Shown one piece after another: positions 54,349 through 63,746 of a DNA stretch of 64,000 nucleotides (within the stretch, counting starts at the first letter, position 1; each line of letters begins with the position of its first letter). Below the pieces are notes generated by a model. The model saw nothing but the letters and a program-made list of their open reading frames with translations, made no database searches and was not told the DNA's origin. This stretch comes from Aliivibrio wodanis (GTDB lineage Bacteria; Pseudomonadota; Gammaproteobacteria; Enterobacterales; Vibrionaceae): assembly GCA_000953695.1 (NCBI GenBank), contig LN554847.1, forward strand, positions 1,305,801-1,369,800, given 5' to 3'. The position numbers and the translations under genes were made by a program.

Positions 54349-56457
54349 ATGCGTATACATCATACTATTATTTTTATCATTGCATTAACTTCTGCTCTAT
54401 TTAGCTCTGCATCAGAGATGAATAATGTACGAATTGGTGACGTTATCTCAATCATATTACCAGGTGAAGAATCACTAAATAAAGATTTTCAAGTTGATAA
54501 ACAGGGACGCGTAATTCTTCCTGAAATTGGTCCTATTTTTGTTGCAGGTAAAACAGAGAAACAAATGGTATCCAGTATTAGTTTAAGCTTAAATACGATA
54601 TTACAAGATCTCACTAATCTGCAAATTTTCATCAGCAAACGTCAATTAATCATTAATATTCAAGGGTATGTAAAGCAACCAGGAGAATATACACTCAACG
54701 ATGGTGACTCTGTTCAACTGGCTTTATATGCCGCTGGCGGACTTCGCTCTGGTGCTCAACTTAACCGTTTGCAACTTCGCCGAGCAGATAAATTAACCAC
54801 ATTTAACTACAAAGCCTTTTTAGATTCTGGAGAGCAATCATTACTGCCATCTCTTCAATCATTAGATACTTTATTTATCCCGGCATCCCCTATGGTCGGT
54901 AATATTGAACAAGAATTTGATCCAGCGAAACTCTCTCAAGCAGGTGATGCTGCCGATGGTAAAAAAGCCATCAAGGTATTTGGTGAAGTAAACTCCCCTG
55001 GTACTTTCTCTTATAAATCTGGTTCAAACCTTGTTGATGTCTTAATGAGAGCAGGTGGAGTAACGCGCTATGCAGGCGTCGAACAGATCCGCGTAATTTC
55101 AAAAAACCAACCAGCCTTATTTAATCTAAAACGTTATCTAGATACTGGAGACTCTAGCTTATTACCGCCACTTGAAGTTGGCTCAACTATCTTCGTACCA
55201 AAACAAGAAGAAGAAATAAAATCAGGTGCAAACATGGTGTATGTAATGGGTGAAGTAGCAAAACCAGGCGCATTTGAAGGTAAAAAAGGCGCAACCTTTA
55301 TGGATATTTTAGCCAACGCAGGTGGGCCAACTCGGTTTGCTGAATCTCGCCAGATTCGAATTATTAAAGCCAATGGTGCTGTAATTAACTTCGATTTATC
55401 AGGCTATACAGAGGGAACTAACTATGTTCGCCCACCAGCAATTACAGCCGGTGACGCTATATTTGTGCCAGAAAAAACCGATGTAAATGAGAAATCATGG
55501 CTTAAAATTACACCAAATCGTGCCGTACGAGTATTAGGTGAGGTACAACACCCAGGTCGAATTGAATGGTCTGATGAAATGTCCTTTTTAGATTTACTTG
55601 CACATGTTGGTGGCCCAACACTTCGAGGAGACACGACAAGAATAGAAATTGTTACTCCTGATGCGACAGGTCGAAACCAAGTACACACATTTAATCTCGA
55701 TACCTTTATTTCAAAAGGAAGACCAGACTCTGCACTTCCCGTTATTCGAGCTGGCGCGACTATCAGAGTACACGATTTACCTCAAGATCCATCAGACAAT
55801 AAATCTCAGTGGGTTCGTCAAAGCTCAGACAGTTCGATTTATGTTTTTGGTCAGGTAAATGCCGCTGGTCGCTATCGCTTTACCAATGATATGCACTTTT
55901 TAGATATCTTATCTGCAGCAGATGGACCGACTAAAGATGCTGACATTCATAATATTCGCGTTACTCATCGAGATAAGAGTTATTCACGAGTAAGCAAACT
56001 CAATTTAGCATTGTATTTTGAAACAGGTGACGAATCTCTATTACCAAAAGTAAAAACAGGCGACACCATTTATGTTCCAGAAAAAAACCGTCTTTGGGTT
56101 GATGATAGCAAAGAAACGACCATTCGAGTGCTTGGTGCTATTAATAAACCTGGTCGCTATCGCTTTAATGATTCAATGACACTTTTAGATTTACTCGCCG
56201 AGGCAGGTGGCCCAAGTAATGTGGCTTATCTTGAAAAAATCAGCGTGGTTAATCACTCATTAGACAAAGGGCAAGCTCGTACTTTTGATTTGGTAAAATT
56301 TAGTCGTACTGCTGATTTTAGAAGCCTACCAGTGCTACGAGCAGGCGATACTGTTTATATTCCAAATAAAGATGAAAGCATCATGGAGCAAGTTCGTACC
56401 GGTGTAAAAGACGTTTTCCAGGTTGTTGCCGCTATCGCCTTAATAGGAGCACTATAA
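54349..56457 (+). CDS. sypC: Outer-membrane polysaccharide export protein SypC
   Basis: 702 residues: signal peptide (about 1-22), a poly-export domain (IGDVISIILPGE; QGRVILPEIGPI) and six SLBB repeats, each with a G-x-V-x-x-P/A-G core (GYVKQPGEY, GEVNSPGTF, GEVAKPGAF, GEVQHPGRI, GQVNAAGRY, GAINKPGRY), then a C-terminal hydrophobic helix (VVAAIALIGAL) that may cross the outer membrane as in Wza. It is nearly twice the length of Wza because of the added SLBB copies. An ATG at 54334 would overlap sypB, but GGAG nine bases before 54349 and the signal peptide favour the later start. One-base overlap with sypD. Confidence 0.92.
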   Translation: MRIHHTIIFIIALTSALFSSASEMNNVRIGDVISIILPGEESLNKDFQVDKQGRVILPEIGPIFVAGKTEKQMVSSISLSLNTILQDLTNLQIFISKRQLIINIQGYVKQPGEYTLNDGDSVQLALYAAGGLRSGAQLNRLQLRRADKLTTFNYKAFLDSGEQSLLPSLQSLDTLFIPASPMVGNIEQEFDPAKLSQAGDAADGKKAIKVFGEVNSPGTFSYKSGSNLVDVLMRAGGVTRYAGVEQIRVISKNQPALFNLKRYLDTGDSSLLPPLEVGSTIFVPKQEEEIKSGANMVYVMGEVAKPGAFEGKKGATFMDILANAGGPTRFAESRQIRIIKANGAVINFDLSGYTEGTNYVRPPAITAGDAIFVPEKTDVNEKSWLKITPNRAVRVLGEVQHPGRIEWSDEMSFLDLLAHVGGPTLRGDTTRIEIVTPDATGRNQVHTFNLDTFISKGRPDSALPVIRAGATIRVHDLPQDPSDNKSQWVRQSSDSSIYVFGQVNAAGRYRFTNDMHFLDILSAADGPTKDADIHNIRVTHRDKSYSRVSKLNLALYFETGDESLLPKVKTGDTIYVPEKNRLWVDDSKETTIRVLGAINKPGRYRFNDSMTLLDLLAEAGGPSNVAYLEKISVVNHSLDKGQARTFDLVKFSRTADFRSLPVLRAGDTVYIPNKDESIMEQVRTGVKDVFQVVAAIALIGAL

Positions 56458-57164
56458 TGAGAATTCCTTCATGTTATATGGAAATAGAGCAAGTATTCTT
56501 ACAGTTGGAGCAACACGATTGCCATTCCTTGTGCATCACCTCCACAAATCCGGGAGAAGGCGTCAGCTCTTTAGCTCAGGCTCTTACTGAAAGACATTTA
56601 CTTGCAGGTTATCGAACACTTTTAGTTGATTTAAATTTACAACACCCCAGCTTATTTTCACTTTCTTTGCCACAAACAACCCTTACTACTGACGATTCAC
56701 CAACACATTATTTAAGCACGATAGAAAACAGCTCTCAGGTAATATCAGGCGTTCCCGTGCCAAACAATCGCTCTAAAATTTTAGAATTACGTCAACCAAA
56801 AAAACTACAAGAACAGATCGAAATATGGCGCAATGAATTCGACAAAATAATTATTGATAGCACAGCAATATCTCAATTAAATGCCAATAATATTCCAGCA
56901 CAGAGTATCGCTGGCTGTTGTGATGGCACCATTATGGTTGTTTTATCAGGACAAACCTTGCATACCGAGCTCAAAGATTCTCTAAAAAGCCTAGAGAATC
57001 ATGGCGCTCATCTAATCGGTCATGTGTTTAATGATAAATATCAACCTAGCTTAAAAAATGAAATATGCAGAGAAATTGAACGTTTACGATTTTTACCCGC
57101 GTTTTTATCTACTAAGCTTATCTCTGCTATTCAAAATAATCGTTTTTTATCTACAGTGGTGTAA
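56457..57164 (+). CDS. sypD: BY-kinase-like protein SypD with altered Walker A
   Basis: A 235-residue P-loop protein of the bacterial tyrosine kinase/chain-length ATPase type, without a membrane domain. The Walker A region reads STNPGEGVSSLA: the lysine of PGEGKST is valine. Walker A' is LLVDLNLQHPSLF and Walker B is IIIDST. The C-terminus has no tyrosine cluster. So nucleotide binding may be weak and autophosphorylation is doubtful, although MinD-like proteins can use deviant lysines. In syp it should control polymer length or export together with SypC and a Wzz-like partner outside this window. One-base overlap with sypC, two-base gap to sypE. Confidence 0.87.
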   Translation: MRIPSCYMEIEQVFLQLEQHDCHSLCITSTNPGEGVSSLAQALTERHLLAGYRTLLVDLNLQHPSLFSLSLPQTTLTTDDSPTHYLSTIENSSQVISGVPVPNNRSKILELRQPKKLQEQIEIWRNEFDKIIIDSTAISQLNANNIPAQSIAGCCDGTIMVVLSGQTLHTELKDSLKSLENHGAHLIGHVFNDKYQPSLKNEICREIERLRFLPAFLSTKLISAIQNNRFLSTVV

Positions 57165-57166
57165 TT

Positions 57167-58687
57167 ATGACAGACTCTATTTTACTCTTTGAAAGCACTC
57201 AACCAGGATCTCTTAACTCTGTTCGAGTTTTACGTCAATCGCTTTCTAAAATATTAGACCGTTTAGATTTACAGCAAACATTTAAGCATCAATGTTTACT
57301 GTGTTTTTCAGAATGGAGTACAAACCTTGTTCTTCATCCTGATAAATCTACTGAGGTTATTAACGTTACGTTAAGAAAGACTAAGCAATACTGGCAACTA
57401 AGCATTAGTGACGACGGTGAACCTTGGGATCCTACCTTACACAAAAGCAACACTGACATTGGTGATTTTTCATTAAAATGCAATGGCCGCGGTATTGATA
57501 TTATACAAAATCAAACGGACGCTCTTGTTTATACAACCACTAAAAATATCAATACATTTACCATGAAATGGGAACGTAAAACTGGTCAGAAACAACCTCA
57601 TCTTCTGATTGTGGAAGACGATAGCATTCAATGCAAACTCTACCAAGCTTACTTACAAGACCAATTTAAACTTACAATTAAAGCCAACGGAAAAGAAGCT
57701 CTCGAGTTTCTAAAAAACAATACGGTCGACCTGATAATTTCTGATATTCAAATGCCAGAAGTTGGTGGGCTAGAGCTAAGAAAAAGATTAGAACAAGAAA
57801 AGGAGTTTTCTATCCCTTTCATCTTTTTATCTCACTTACAAGACAGTGGTACATTAATGGATGCAAGCGATTTGGGTATTGATGATTACCTAGAAAAGCC
57901 AATCCGAAAAGAGATGCTAATGCGCTCTATTTTGCGTGTTCTTGCGCGATTTGACCAAGTATATCGCTCTTTATCACAACAGGTTAATCAAAAAATCACC
58001 AATACTTTATTACCTCAAGTAGAACTAACGTCACCTCATTGGAAATTAGCAATTCAACAACGTAATACTGGACATGGTGGAGGCGATTTTGTTTTATCAA
58101 TGACCAATAAAGAGACGACTCAGCTGTTACTTGCAGATGTTATGGGCCACGACGAAAGCGCAAAATTCTTTGCTTATGCCTACGCCGGTTATATCAGAGG
58201 GCTAATGCAGAATATAGACATAACAAAACCAAGCCAATTACTCTCATTACTGTCTAACAATGCATTTAAAGACCAAATTTTATCTCAAACTATGCTAACC
58301 AGTTGCTGTTTAAGTTTAACCAATGACACAACAATAAAAATCAGTAGTGCGGGACATCCTGCTCCTATTTGCATAACCAAAACAGGGCTAAAAACCGTGG
58401 ATACCGAAGGAACATTACTTGGTTTACTACCTCACACTGAATATCAAGAATCACAATTCAAGCTAAATAAAGGCGAAAGAGTTGCCATTTTTACTGATGG
58501 ATTATTTGAATCAGGAAACTCCATATCAGAACGAGAAACTCTTGAATCAGCCATTAAAGAAAAACTCCTAAGCACACTTGAACTACCACTTGAGCTCGCA
58601 ATAGAGAGCATCATGAAAACGTTCGACTCTCTGGCTGGTATTCCACCAAATGATGACGCTCTATTATTAATCATAGAGAAGCAATAA
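57167..58687 (+). CDS. sypE: Dual kinase/phosphatase response regulator SypE
   Basis: 506 residues with three parts: an N-terminal RsbW-like serine kinase domain (about 1-135; N box WSTNLVL, SDDGEPWD, GRGIDII), a central receiver (about 143-265; phospho-aspartate D193 in ISDIQMPE) and a C-terminal PP2C/SpoIIE phosphatase (about 300-506; GGGDFVL, LLADVMGHD, FTDGLFESG, NDDALLLI). In V. fischeri it phosphorylates and dephosphorylates SypA according to the receiver state. All three active sites look intact. The ribosome-binding site is weak and translation is probably coupled to sypD. Confidence 0.93.
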   Translation: MTDSILLFESTQPGSLNSVRVLRQSLSKILDRLDLQQTFKHQCLLCFSEWSTNLVLHPDKSTEVINVTLRKTKQYWQLSISDDGEPWDPTLHKSNTDIGDFSLKCNGRGIDIIQNQTDALVYTTTKNINTFTMKWERKTGQKQPHLLIVEDDSIQCKLYQAYLQDQFKLTIKANGKEALEFLKNNTVDLIISDIQMPEVGGLELRKRLEQEKEFSIPFIFLSHLQDSGTLMDASDLGIDDYLEKPIRKEMLMRSILRVLARFDQVYRSLSQQVNQKITNTLLPQVELTSPHWKLAIQQRNTGHGGGDFVLSMTNKETTQLLLADVMGHDESAKFFAYAYAGYIRGLMQNIDITKPSQLLSLLSNNAFKDQILSQTMLTSCCLSLTNDTTIKISSAGHPAPICITKTGLKTVDTEGTLLGLLPHTEYQESQFKLNKGERVAIFTDGLFESGNSISERETLESAIKEKLLSTLELPLELAIESIMKTFDSLAGIPPNDDALLLIIEKQ

Positions 58688-58735
58688 CCGCCAAGATATT
58701 TAATTGCCCTAGCATAAAAAACCAAGGAGCTTATT

Positions 58736-61012
58736 ATGACATTCAGACTTAAAACCATCGTAGGAATCTCTCTAATACAATGCATAATGCTATTGGTATT
58801 GGTTTTTAGCTCTATTAAGTTTCTTTCTGACTCAAGTGAACAGCAACTGGTTACGCGCTCAACAGCGACATTACACATGTTTACTAAAGCGATTAAAAAA
58901 CCTTTGACAGAAGGAAATAAGCCCGCGATTACTGAGTTAGTCAACCAGCTAATTGCCCTTGGAAATATTTGTTATGTAAAAATATATCACCCTGATGGCA
59001 CATTAATCACTGAAGGAGGACCTAAATTACATGAAATACCTAACCCTAATAGCTCGATTTTAGATAATGCCTCTGACGGCAGTTATGATATTCAAACTTA
59101 TATAAAAAGCAGTTCAACACCCCTTGGTACCGTCGAGATAGGCTTTGGCACTCATAATGAAAATACCTTTTTACATAAAGCAAAATCCTGGATATTTGCG
59201 ATCGCCTCAGTTGAATTACTCATCGTTATTGGTCTCTCTTTTCTACTAGGTAATGCTTTAACTCGTCATCTAAATAAGCTAAAAAATGCAGTAAACACCA
59301 TCACAAAGAAAGGTCCAGGAACACAAATTGACATTACCTCTAGCGGAGATCTAGAAGAAATTTCTAACGCGTTTAACTCAATGTCTTACAGCCTAAAACA
59401 AAACTATCAAGATCTACAGCAAGCACGCCAACAAGCGGAGTCAGCCAATGAGAGTAAGAGCCGATTTTTAGCTTCAATGAGTCATGAGATCAGAACACCA
59501 ATGAACGCAGTTTTAGGATTACTTGCCATCTTAAAAGAGACTCAATTAAAACCAAATCAACGAGAGTTAGTTGAGACAGCAACCAGCTCTAGCGAACTTT
59601 TGTTATCTATTATTAATGATATTTTGGACTTCTCTCGAATGGAAGCGAACACTTTTTATCTCAATAATAAAACCTTTAATATGCATAAATGCTTACAAGG
59701 TTCCTTACAAAGCTTTCAAGCTCAAGCAGATAAAAAACAACTAAAATTAAGTATGTCATTATCAAACACTGTACCTGAATATGCTTGTGGTGACGTTAAT
59801 CGCTTACGTCAAATATTGCTCAATCTCATCGGTAATAGTTTAAAATTCACAGATGATGGCTTTATTCTTATCTCAATTGATGTTCAACCATTCAACGAAC
59901 GCTTACAACTTAATGCCACAATTAAAGACTCTGGTATCGGAATAAAAGCGGAACAACTAGACTCATTATTTGAAGAGTTTACTATGGCTGATAATAGTTT
60001 TTCTCGTTCACATGAAGGGTCAGGGCTAGGGCTAGCAATCACAAAACGCTTGGTAACTATGATGGATGGTAATATAAAAGCCAGCAGCCATTATGGAAAA
60101 GGGAGTGAATTTATTTTTCAAGTCACATTAGATCACTCTAGTGCCAAGGAGATAGACATTATTAAAACACACCAACAAGTTACCCATACCCAAACTCTCA
60201 GCCATACAAGTAAACAAATACAACTCTTAGTTGTGGAAGATAATCAAGCCAACCAAATCGTAATTAAAAACACACTCCATTATATGGGCTATAATATTGA
60301 TATTGCTAACAATGGCCAAGAAGCTATTGCCATGGTTCAAGAGCAACAATATGATCTTATTTTTATGGATATCTCAATGCCAGAGATGGATGGAATGGTC
60401 GCAACAAAAAAAATAAGAGCAATCTCGAAAATCCATAAAGAAATGCCTATTATCGCATTAACGGCTCATGCTCTCTCTGGCGATAAAGAGCGTTTTATTG
60501 AAGCCGGAATGACTGACTATTTATCAAAACCATTTAATAGAACCAGTTTATTAGAGTGCTTAACCCGTTATTTGACCTTCTCTAGCCCCGAAGATAAAAC
60601 AACAGAAAAAGGAATGACTGTGAACAAAAATACATCAAAAAATAATGAAAATGACACACTATCTCTTATCGATGAAAGTATTATTCAACAAATTATCCAT
60701 GACACTGATGCGAGTGTTATGCCTGAATTAATTAAATTTTATATTATTGAATCAAAAGAAAGAGTCAGTACTATTAGTACATCAGCAAAAGAAAAAGACC
60801 TCTACGCTCTCGAATTTGAAGCTCATACATTAGGAAGTAGTGCGCTAACTCTCGGAAACGTTGCTTTATCTGCAATTTCACGTGAAATTGAATTACATTG
60901 TATACAACAGCAGTTTGATGAAGCTCTTGAAAAAGCAGAAAAATTACCAAATATTGCAGCTCTATCATTTGCTGCTTTAGAAAAACGAAATGCTCAAGGA
61001 TTCACAAACTAA
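58736..61012 (+). CDS. sypF: Hybrid sensor kinase SypF
   Basis: 758 residues: membrane helices near 8-28 and 153-173 around a small periplasmic domain, HAMP, HisKA with H250 (FLASMSHEIRTPMNA), an ATPase domain (NLIGNSLKFT, IKDSGIGI, GSGLGLAI), a receiver with D545 (LIFMDISMPE) and a C-terminal HPt with H697 (EFEAHTLGSSAL). It feeds phosphate to SypG and SypE. H250 agrees with V. fischeri ES114 numbering as I remember it, while the last two sites are a few residues earlier, so the linkers are shorter. AAGGAGC precedes the ATG. Confidence 0.94.
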   Translation: MTFRLKTIVGISLIQCIMLLVLVFSSIKFLSDSSEQQLVTRSTATLHMFTKAIKKPLTEGNKPAITELVNQLIALGNICYVKIYHPDGTLITEGGPKLHEIPNPNSSILDNASDGSYDIQTYIKSSSTPLGTVEIGFGTHNENTFLHKAKSWIFAIASVELLIVIGLSFLLGNALTRHLNKLKNAVNTITKKGPGTQIDITSSGDLEEISNAFNSMSYSLKQNYQDLQQARQQAESANESKSRFLASMSHEIRTPMNAVLGLLAILKETQLKPNQRELVETATSSSELLLSIINDILDFSRMEANTFYLNNKTFNMHKCLQGSLQSFQAQADKKQLKLSMSLSNTVPEYACGDVNRLRQILLNLIGNSLKFTDDGFILISIDVQPFNERLQLNATIKDSGIGIKAEQLDSLFEEFTMADNSFSRSHEGSGLGLAITKRLVTMMDGNIKASSHYGKGSEFIFQVTLDHSSAKEIDIIKTHQQVTHTQTLSHTSKQIQLLVVEDNQANQIVIKNTLHYMGYNIDIANNGQEAIAMVQEQQYDLIFMDISMPEMDGMVATKKIRAISKIHKEMPIIALTAHALSGDKERFIEAGMTDYLSKPFNRTSLLECLTRYLTFSSPEDKTTEKGMTVNKNTSKNNENDTLSLIDESIIQQIIHDTDASVMPELIKFYIIESKERVSTISTSAKEKDLYALEFEAHTLGSSALTLGNVALSAISREIELHCIQQQFDEALEKAEKLPNIAALSFAALEKRNAQGFTN

Positions 61013-61057
61013 AATGTGATTATATTAACAATTGCTAGGTAAAACAGGACGTTGCTT

Positions 61058-62530
61058 ATGCTACAAAAAGTGCTTTTAGTTGAGGATTCAACTTCTTTGG
61101 CTATTCTTTATAAACAATATGTGAAAGATGAACCTTATGAATTCTTTCACGTTACCACCGGAAAAGAAGCCAAAGCATTTATGGAAAAGAACCCACCACA
61201 ATTGGTGATCCTTGACCTAAAATTACCCGATATATCTGGGCAAGATGTATTGGCGTGGATGAAAGAAAATCAGCTACCCACTGCCGTTATTGTCGCAACA
61301 GCTCACGGGACGATTAACATTGCCGTTAATTTATTACAAAGTGGTGCAGATGATTTTATTGAAAAACCAATTCAAGCAGAACGCTTAAAAACCTCGATTC
61401 GAAATCATCTCAAACGAGCAAAGCTAGAAGGTATTGTTGAAGATCTTCAAAACACATTCAACCGCAAAAAATATCAAGGGTTTATCGGTTCTAGCCTTCC
61501 AATGCAAGCCGTTTACAAAATAATTGACGCCGTTGCTCCCACGACAGCGAGTGTGTTTATTTATGGTGAAAGTGGTACAGGTAAAGAAGTTTGTGCCGAA
61601 GCAATTCATTACCAGAGTCACCGTCATAATAAATCCTTTGTTGCCATTAACTGTGGTGCTATTCCTCGAGACTTAATGGAAAGTGAAATTTTTGGCCATG
61701 TTAAAGGCGCATTTACAGGAGCAACAACTGACCGTAAAGGGGCGGCAATGCTCGCTAACGGTGGTACACTATTTTTAGATGAATTGTGCGAAATGGAATT
61801 AGAAATGCAGAAGAAATTACTGCGTTTTTTACAGACAGGACGTTTTACTCCATTAGGGGGCAGCAAGGAACTCAGTACCGATATTCGTATTATCTGCGCC
61901 ACCAACCGAGACCCACTAACTGAAGTTAACGAAGGTCGATTTAGAGAAGATTTGTACTATCGAGTTCATGTCGTTCCAATTCAAATGCCCCCATTACGTG
62001 AACGCGGTACTGATATTATTGATATCGCTTCTTTTTTCTTAAAGAAATACGCTAAAGAAGATAATAAAAAATTCGCCTCAATGAAGCGAGATGTTGAATT
62101 AAAGCTATGCAATTATTCATGGCCTGGAAATGTGCGTCAATTACAAAACATCATTCGCAATGTAGTCGTACTTCATAATGATACTCAAGTTGCTATTGAG
62201 CACCTCCCACCACCATTGAATCAGCCACTTGCAGCATCGACAGTTAAACCACGAACGGTTATTGCCCCAACAACATCCCCAGAAACAGCTCAAGCTTCTC
62301 AATTCCATGAAGTCGTGCCTCAATCGTCAAGTGAAGATCCTCCAATAGTGAATCAAATTAATACCAACTCTATTCGTCCGATGGCTGATATTGAAAGAGA
62401 AGCCATCCAAAATGCAATTGACCATTGTGATGGAAATGTTCTCAATGCCGCAGTATTACTTGAGCTAAGCCCATCAACTCTATATCGTAAAAAACAAGCT
62501 TGGGAAGCCTATGAAGAGTCAGACTCCTAA
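61058..62530 (+). CDS. sypG: Sigma-54-dependent response regulator SypG
   Basis: 490 residues: receiver (about 1-120; D53 in LVILDLKLPD), AAA+ sigma-54 activation domain (about 140-375; Walker A GESGTGKE, the GAFTGA loop that touches sigma-54, Walker B-like GGTLFLDEL) and a Fis-type helix-turn-helix at the C-terminus (NAIDHCDGNVLNAAVLLELS). A TTG at 61052 opens the frame two codons earlier, but the ATG at 61058 has AGGA eight bases upstream and puts the phospho-aspartate at 53. It should bind the enhancer-like sites before sypA and the gene after sypH. Confidence 0.95.
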   Translation: MLQKVLLVEDSTSLAILYKQYVKDEPYEFFHVTTGKEAKAFMEKNPPQLVILDLKLPDISGQDVLAWMKENQLPTAVIVATAHGTINIAVNLLQSGADDFIEKPIQAERLKTSIRNHLKRAKLEGIVEDLQNTFNRKKYQGFIGSSLPMQAVYKIIDAVAPTTASVFIYGESGTGKEVCAEAIHYQSHRHNKSFVAINCGAIPRDLMESEIFGHVKGAFTGATTDRKGAAMLANGGTLFLDELCEMELEMQKKLLRFLQTGRFTPLGGSKELSTDIRIICATNRDPLTEVNEGRFREDLYYRVHVVPIQMPPLRERGTDIIDIASFFLKKYAKEDNKKFASMKRDVELKLCNYSWPGNVRQLQNIIRNVVVLHNDTQVAIEHLPPPLNQPLAASTVKPRTVIAPTTSPETAQASQFHEVVPQSSSEDPPIVNQINTNSIRPMADIEREAIQNAIDHCDGNVLNAAVLLELSPSTLYRKKQAWEAYEESDS

Positions 62531-63539
62531 ATCTACCAATGATATTTGGTTACTACTCGACAGTCGGGATATAGGGGGTATCGAATCCCATATTTTACAG
62601 CTTGCACAGGGCTTAACGTCCTTTAATCATTCCGTGCGAGTGGTTTTCCTCTGCCAGTATGAAAATACACACCCATTAACATTAGCGTTAAATAACGCTA
62701 ATGTTTCTTATCAATTTCTGAAGGGTTCGTTTCGTGATTTACTCCATAATGTACACCATAATACACCAGCAGTGATTCACACTCATGGCTACAAAGCGGC
62801 TCTATATTCTCGCTTATTGCGTCTATCTTTATTAACTTCCCATCAAAAAATTCGTTTTATTAATACCTTTCATGCAGGAGAAATCAATAAAGGGAAACTT
62901 GCCTATTATGATTTAGCAGATAGATGGAGCGCTTGGCTTAGTCATTATAACTTCTCAGTGAGTGAGAGAATTGATAAACGAGTACCTTGGCATACTACAA
63001 TTCTGAATAATTTTGTTAATACTGCGACACTTTCTCAATCTCAAGGTAGAGAAATTGCTTTTGTCGGACGATTAAACCATGAAAAAGCCCCAGATCGATT
63101 TATTCAATTAGCTAAACGCCACCCTGAACACAACTTCCATATTTATGGCTCAGGGCCAATGGAAAAAGAGCTTATAGATCAAGAAAGTTGCAATGTGATT
63201 TTTCATGGCCATCAATTTTCTATGGACTCGCTCTGGCAAAATATAGGTTTATTAATCATATGCTCTCGCTATGAGGGATTACCGATGACAGCACTAGAAG
63301 CGATGGCAAGAGGGATCCCTGTCATTTCAACTCCTGTAGGTAATCTTCATCGTCTAATCAAGCATGGCAATAATGGTTGGATAAATGAGCCAGAACAGCT
63401 ATCGGATTCACTGACACATTGGCTTTCACTTTCTTCTCAGCAAAAAAAACCAATACAACAAGCCGCAAAACAAACAATTCAAGATGCTTTTTCAACAGAA
63501 GCCATTGTGCCAATAATAATAAAAGCTTATAAAAGCTAA
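62511..63539 (+). CDS. sypH: Glycosyltransferase SypH, GT4 family
   Basis: 342 residues, GT-B fold. The N-terminal half has a DSRDIGGIESHILQLAQGL acceptor-side glycine-rich loop; the C-terminal half has IAFVGRLNHEKAPDRFI and the EGLPMTALEAMARGIPVIS nucleotide-sugar motif of GT4. Cytoplasmic or membrane-associated; adds a sugar to the lipid-linked Syp repeat unit. It overlaps sypG by 20 bases in another frame, so the two are translationally linked. Donor and linkage cannot be told. Confidence 0.9.
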   Translation: MKSQTPKSTNDIWLLLDSRDIGGIESHILQLAQGLTSFNHSVRVVFLCQYENTHPLTLALNNANVSYQFLKGSFRDLLHNVHHNTPAVIHTHGYKAALYSRLLRLSLLTSHQKIRFINTFHAGEINKGKLAYYDLADRWSAWLSHYNFSVSERIDKRVPWHTTILNNFVNTATLSQSQGREIAFVGRLNHEKAPDRFIQLAKRHPEHNFHIYGSGPMEKELIDQESCNVIFHGHQFSMDSLWQNIGLLIICSRYEGLPMTALEAMARGIPVISTPVGNLHRLIKHGNNGWINEPEQLSDSLTHWLSLSSQQKKPIQQAAKQTIQDAFSTEAIVPIIIKAYKS

Positions 63540-63598
63540 TCTATTACTCGGTTCTCGGTTATTCTTCGGATCGAGGAAGCAGCTCCTAACACCTCTTA

Positions 63599-63632
63599 TT
63601 CTCAATTTGAAAGACAGTTCTCAATTTGCGAA
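63599..63632 (+). promoter_or_regulatory. Two tandem SypG enhancer-like sites
   Basis: TTCTCAATTTGAAAG (63599-63613) and TTCTCAATTTGCGAA (63618-63632) repeat with a 19-base step and share TTCTCA-N3-TG with the site before sypA. They stand 60-95 bases before a sigma-54 promoter. Confidence 0.75.
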
Positions 63633-63693
63633 ATTCACCTTCCAAAGAATAGAAATAACAAATTAAATCATATAGATATAAACATTAACAATG

Positions 63694-63709
63694 TGGCATT
63701 ACCCTTGCT
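63694..63709 (+). promoter_or_regulatory. Sigma-54 promoter of the second syp transcript
   Basis: TGGCATTACCCTTGCT has GG (63695-63696) and GC (63707-63708) exactly ten bases apart, with TTGC in the -12 element. It lies 38 bases before the last gene. Confidence 0.85.
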
Positions 63710-63746
63710 CTCTTTACTATAAGACAAAATAAGTAGGAGAAAGGCA

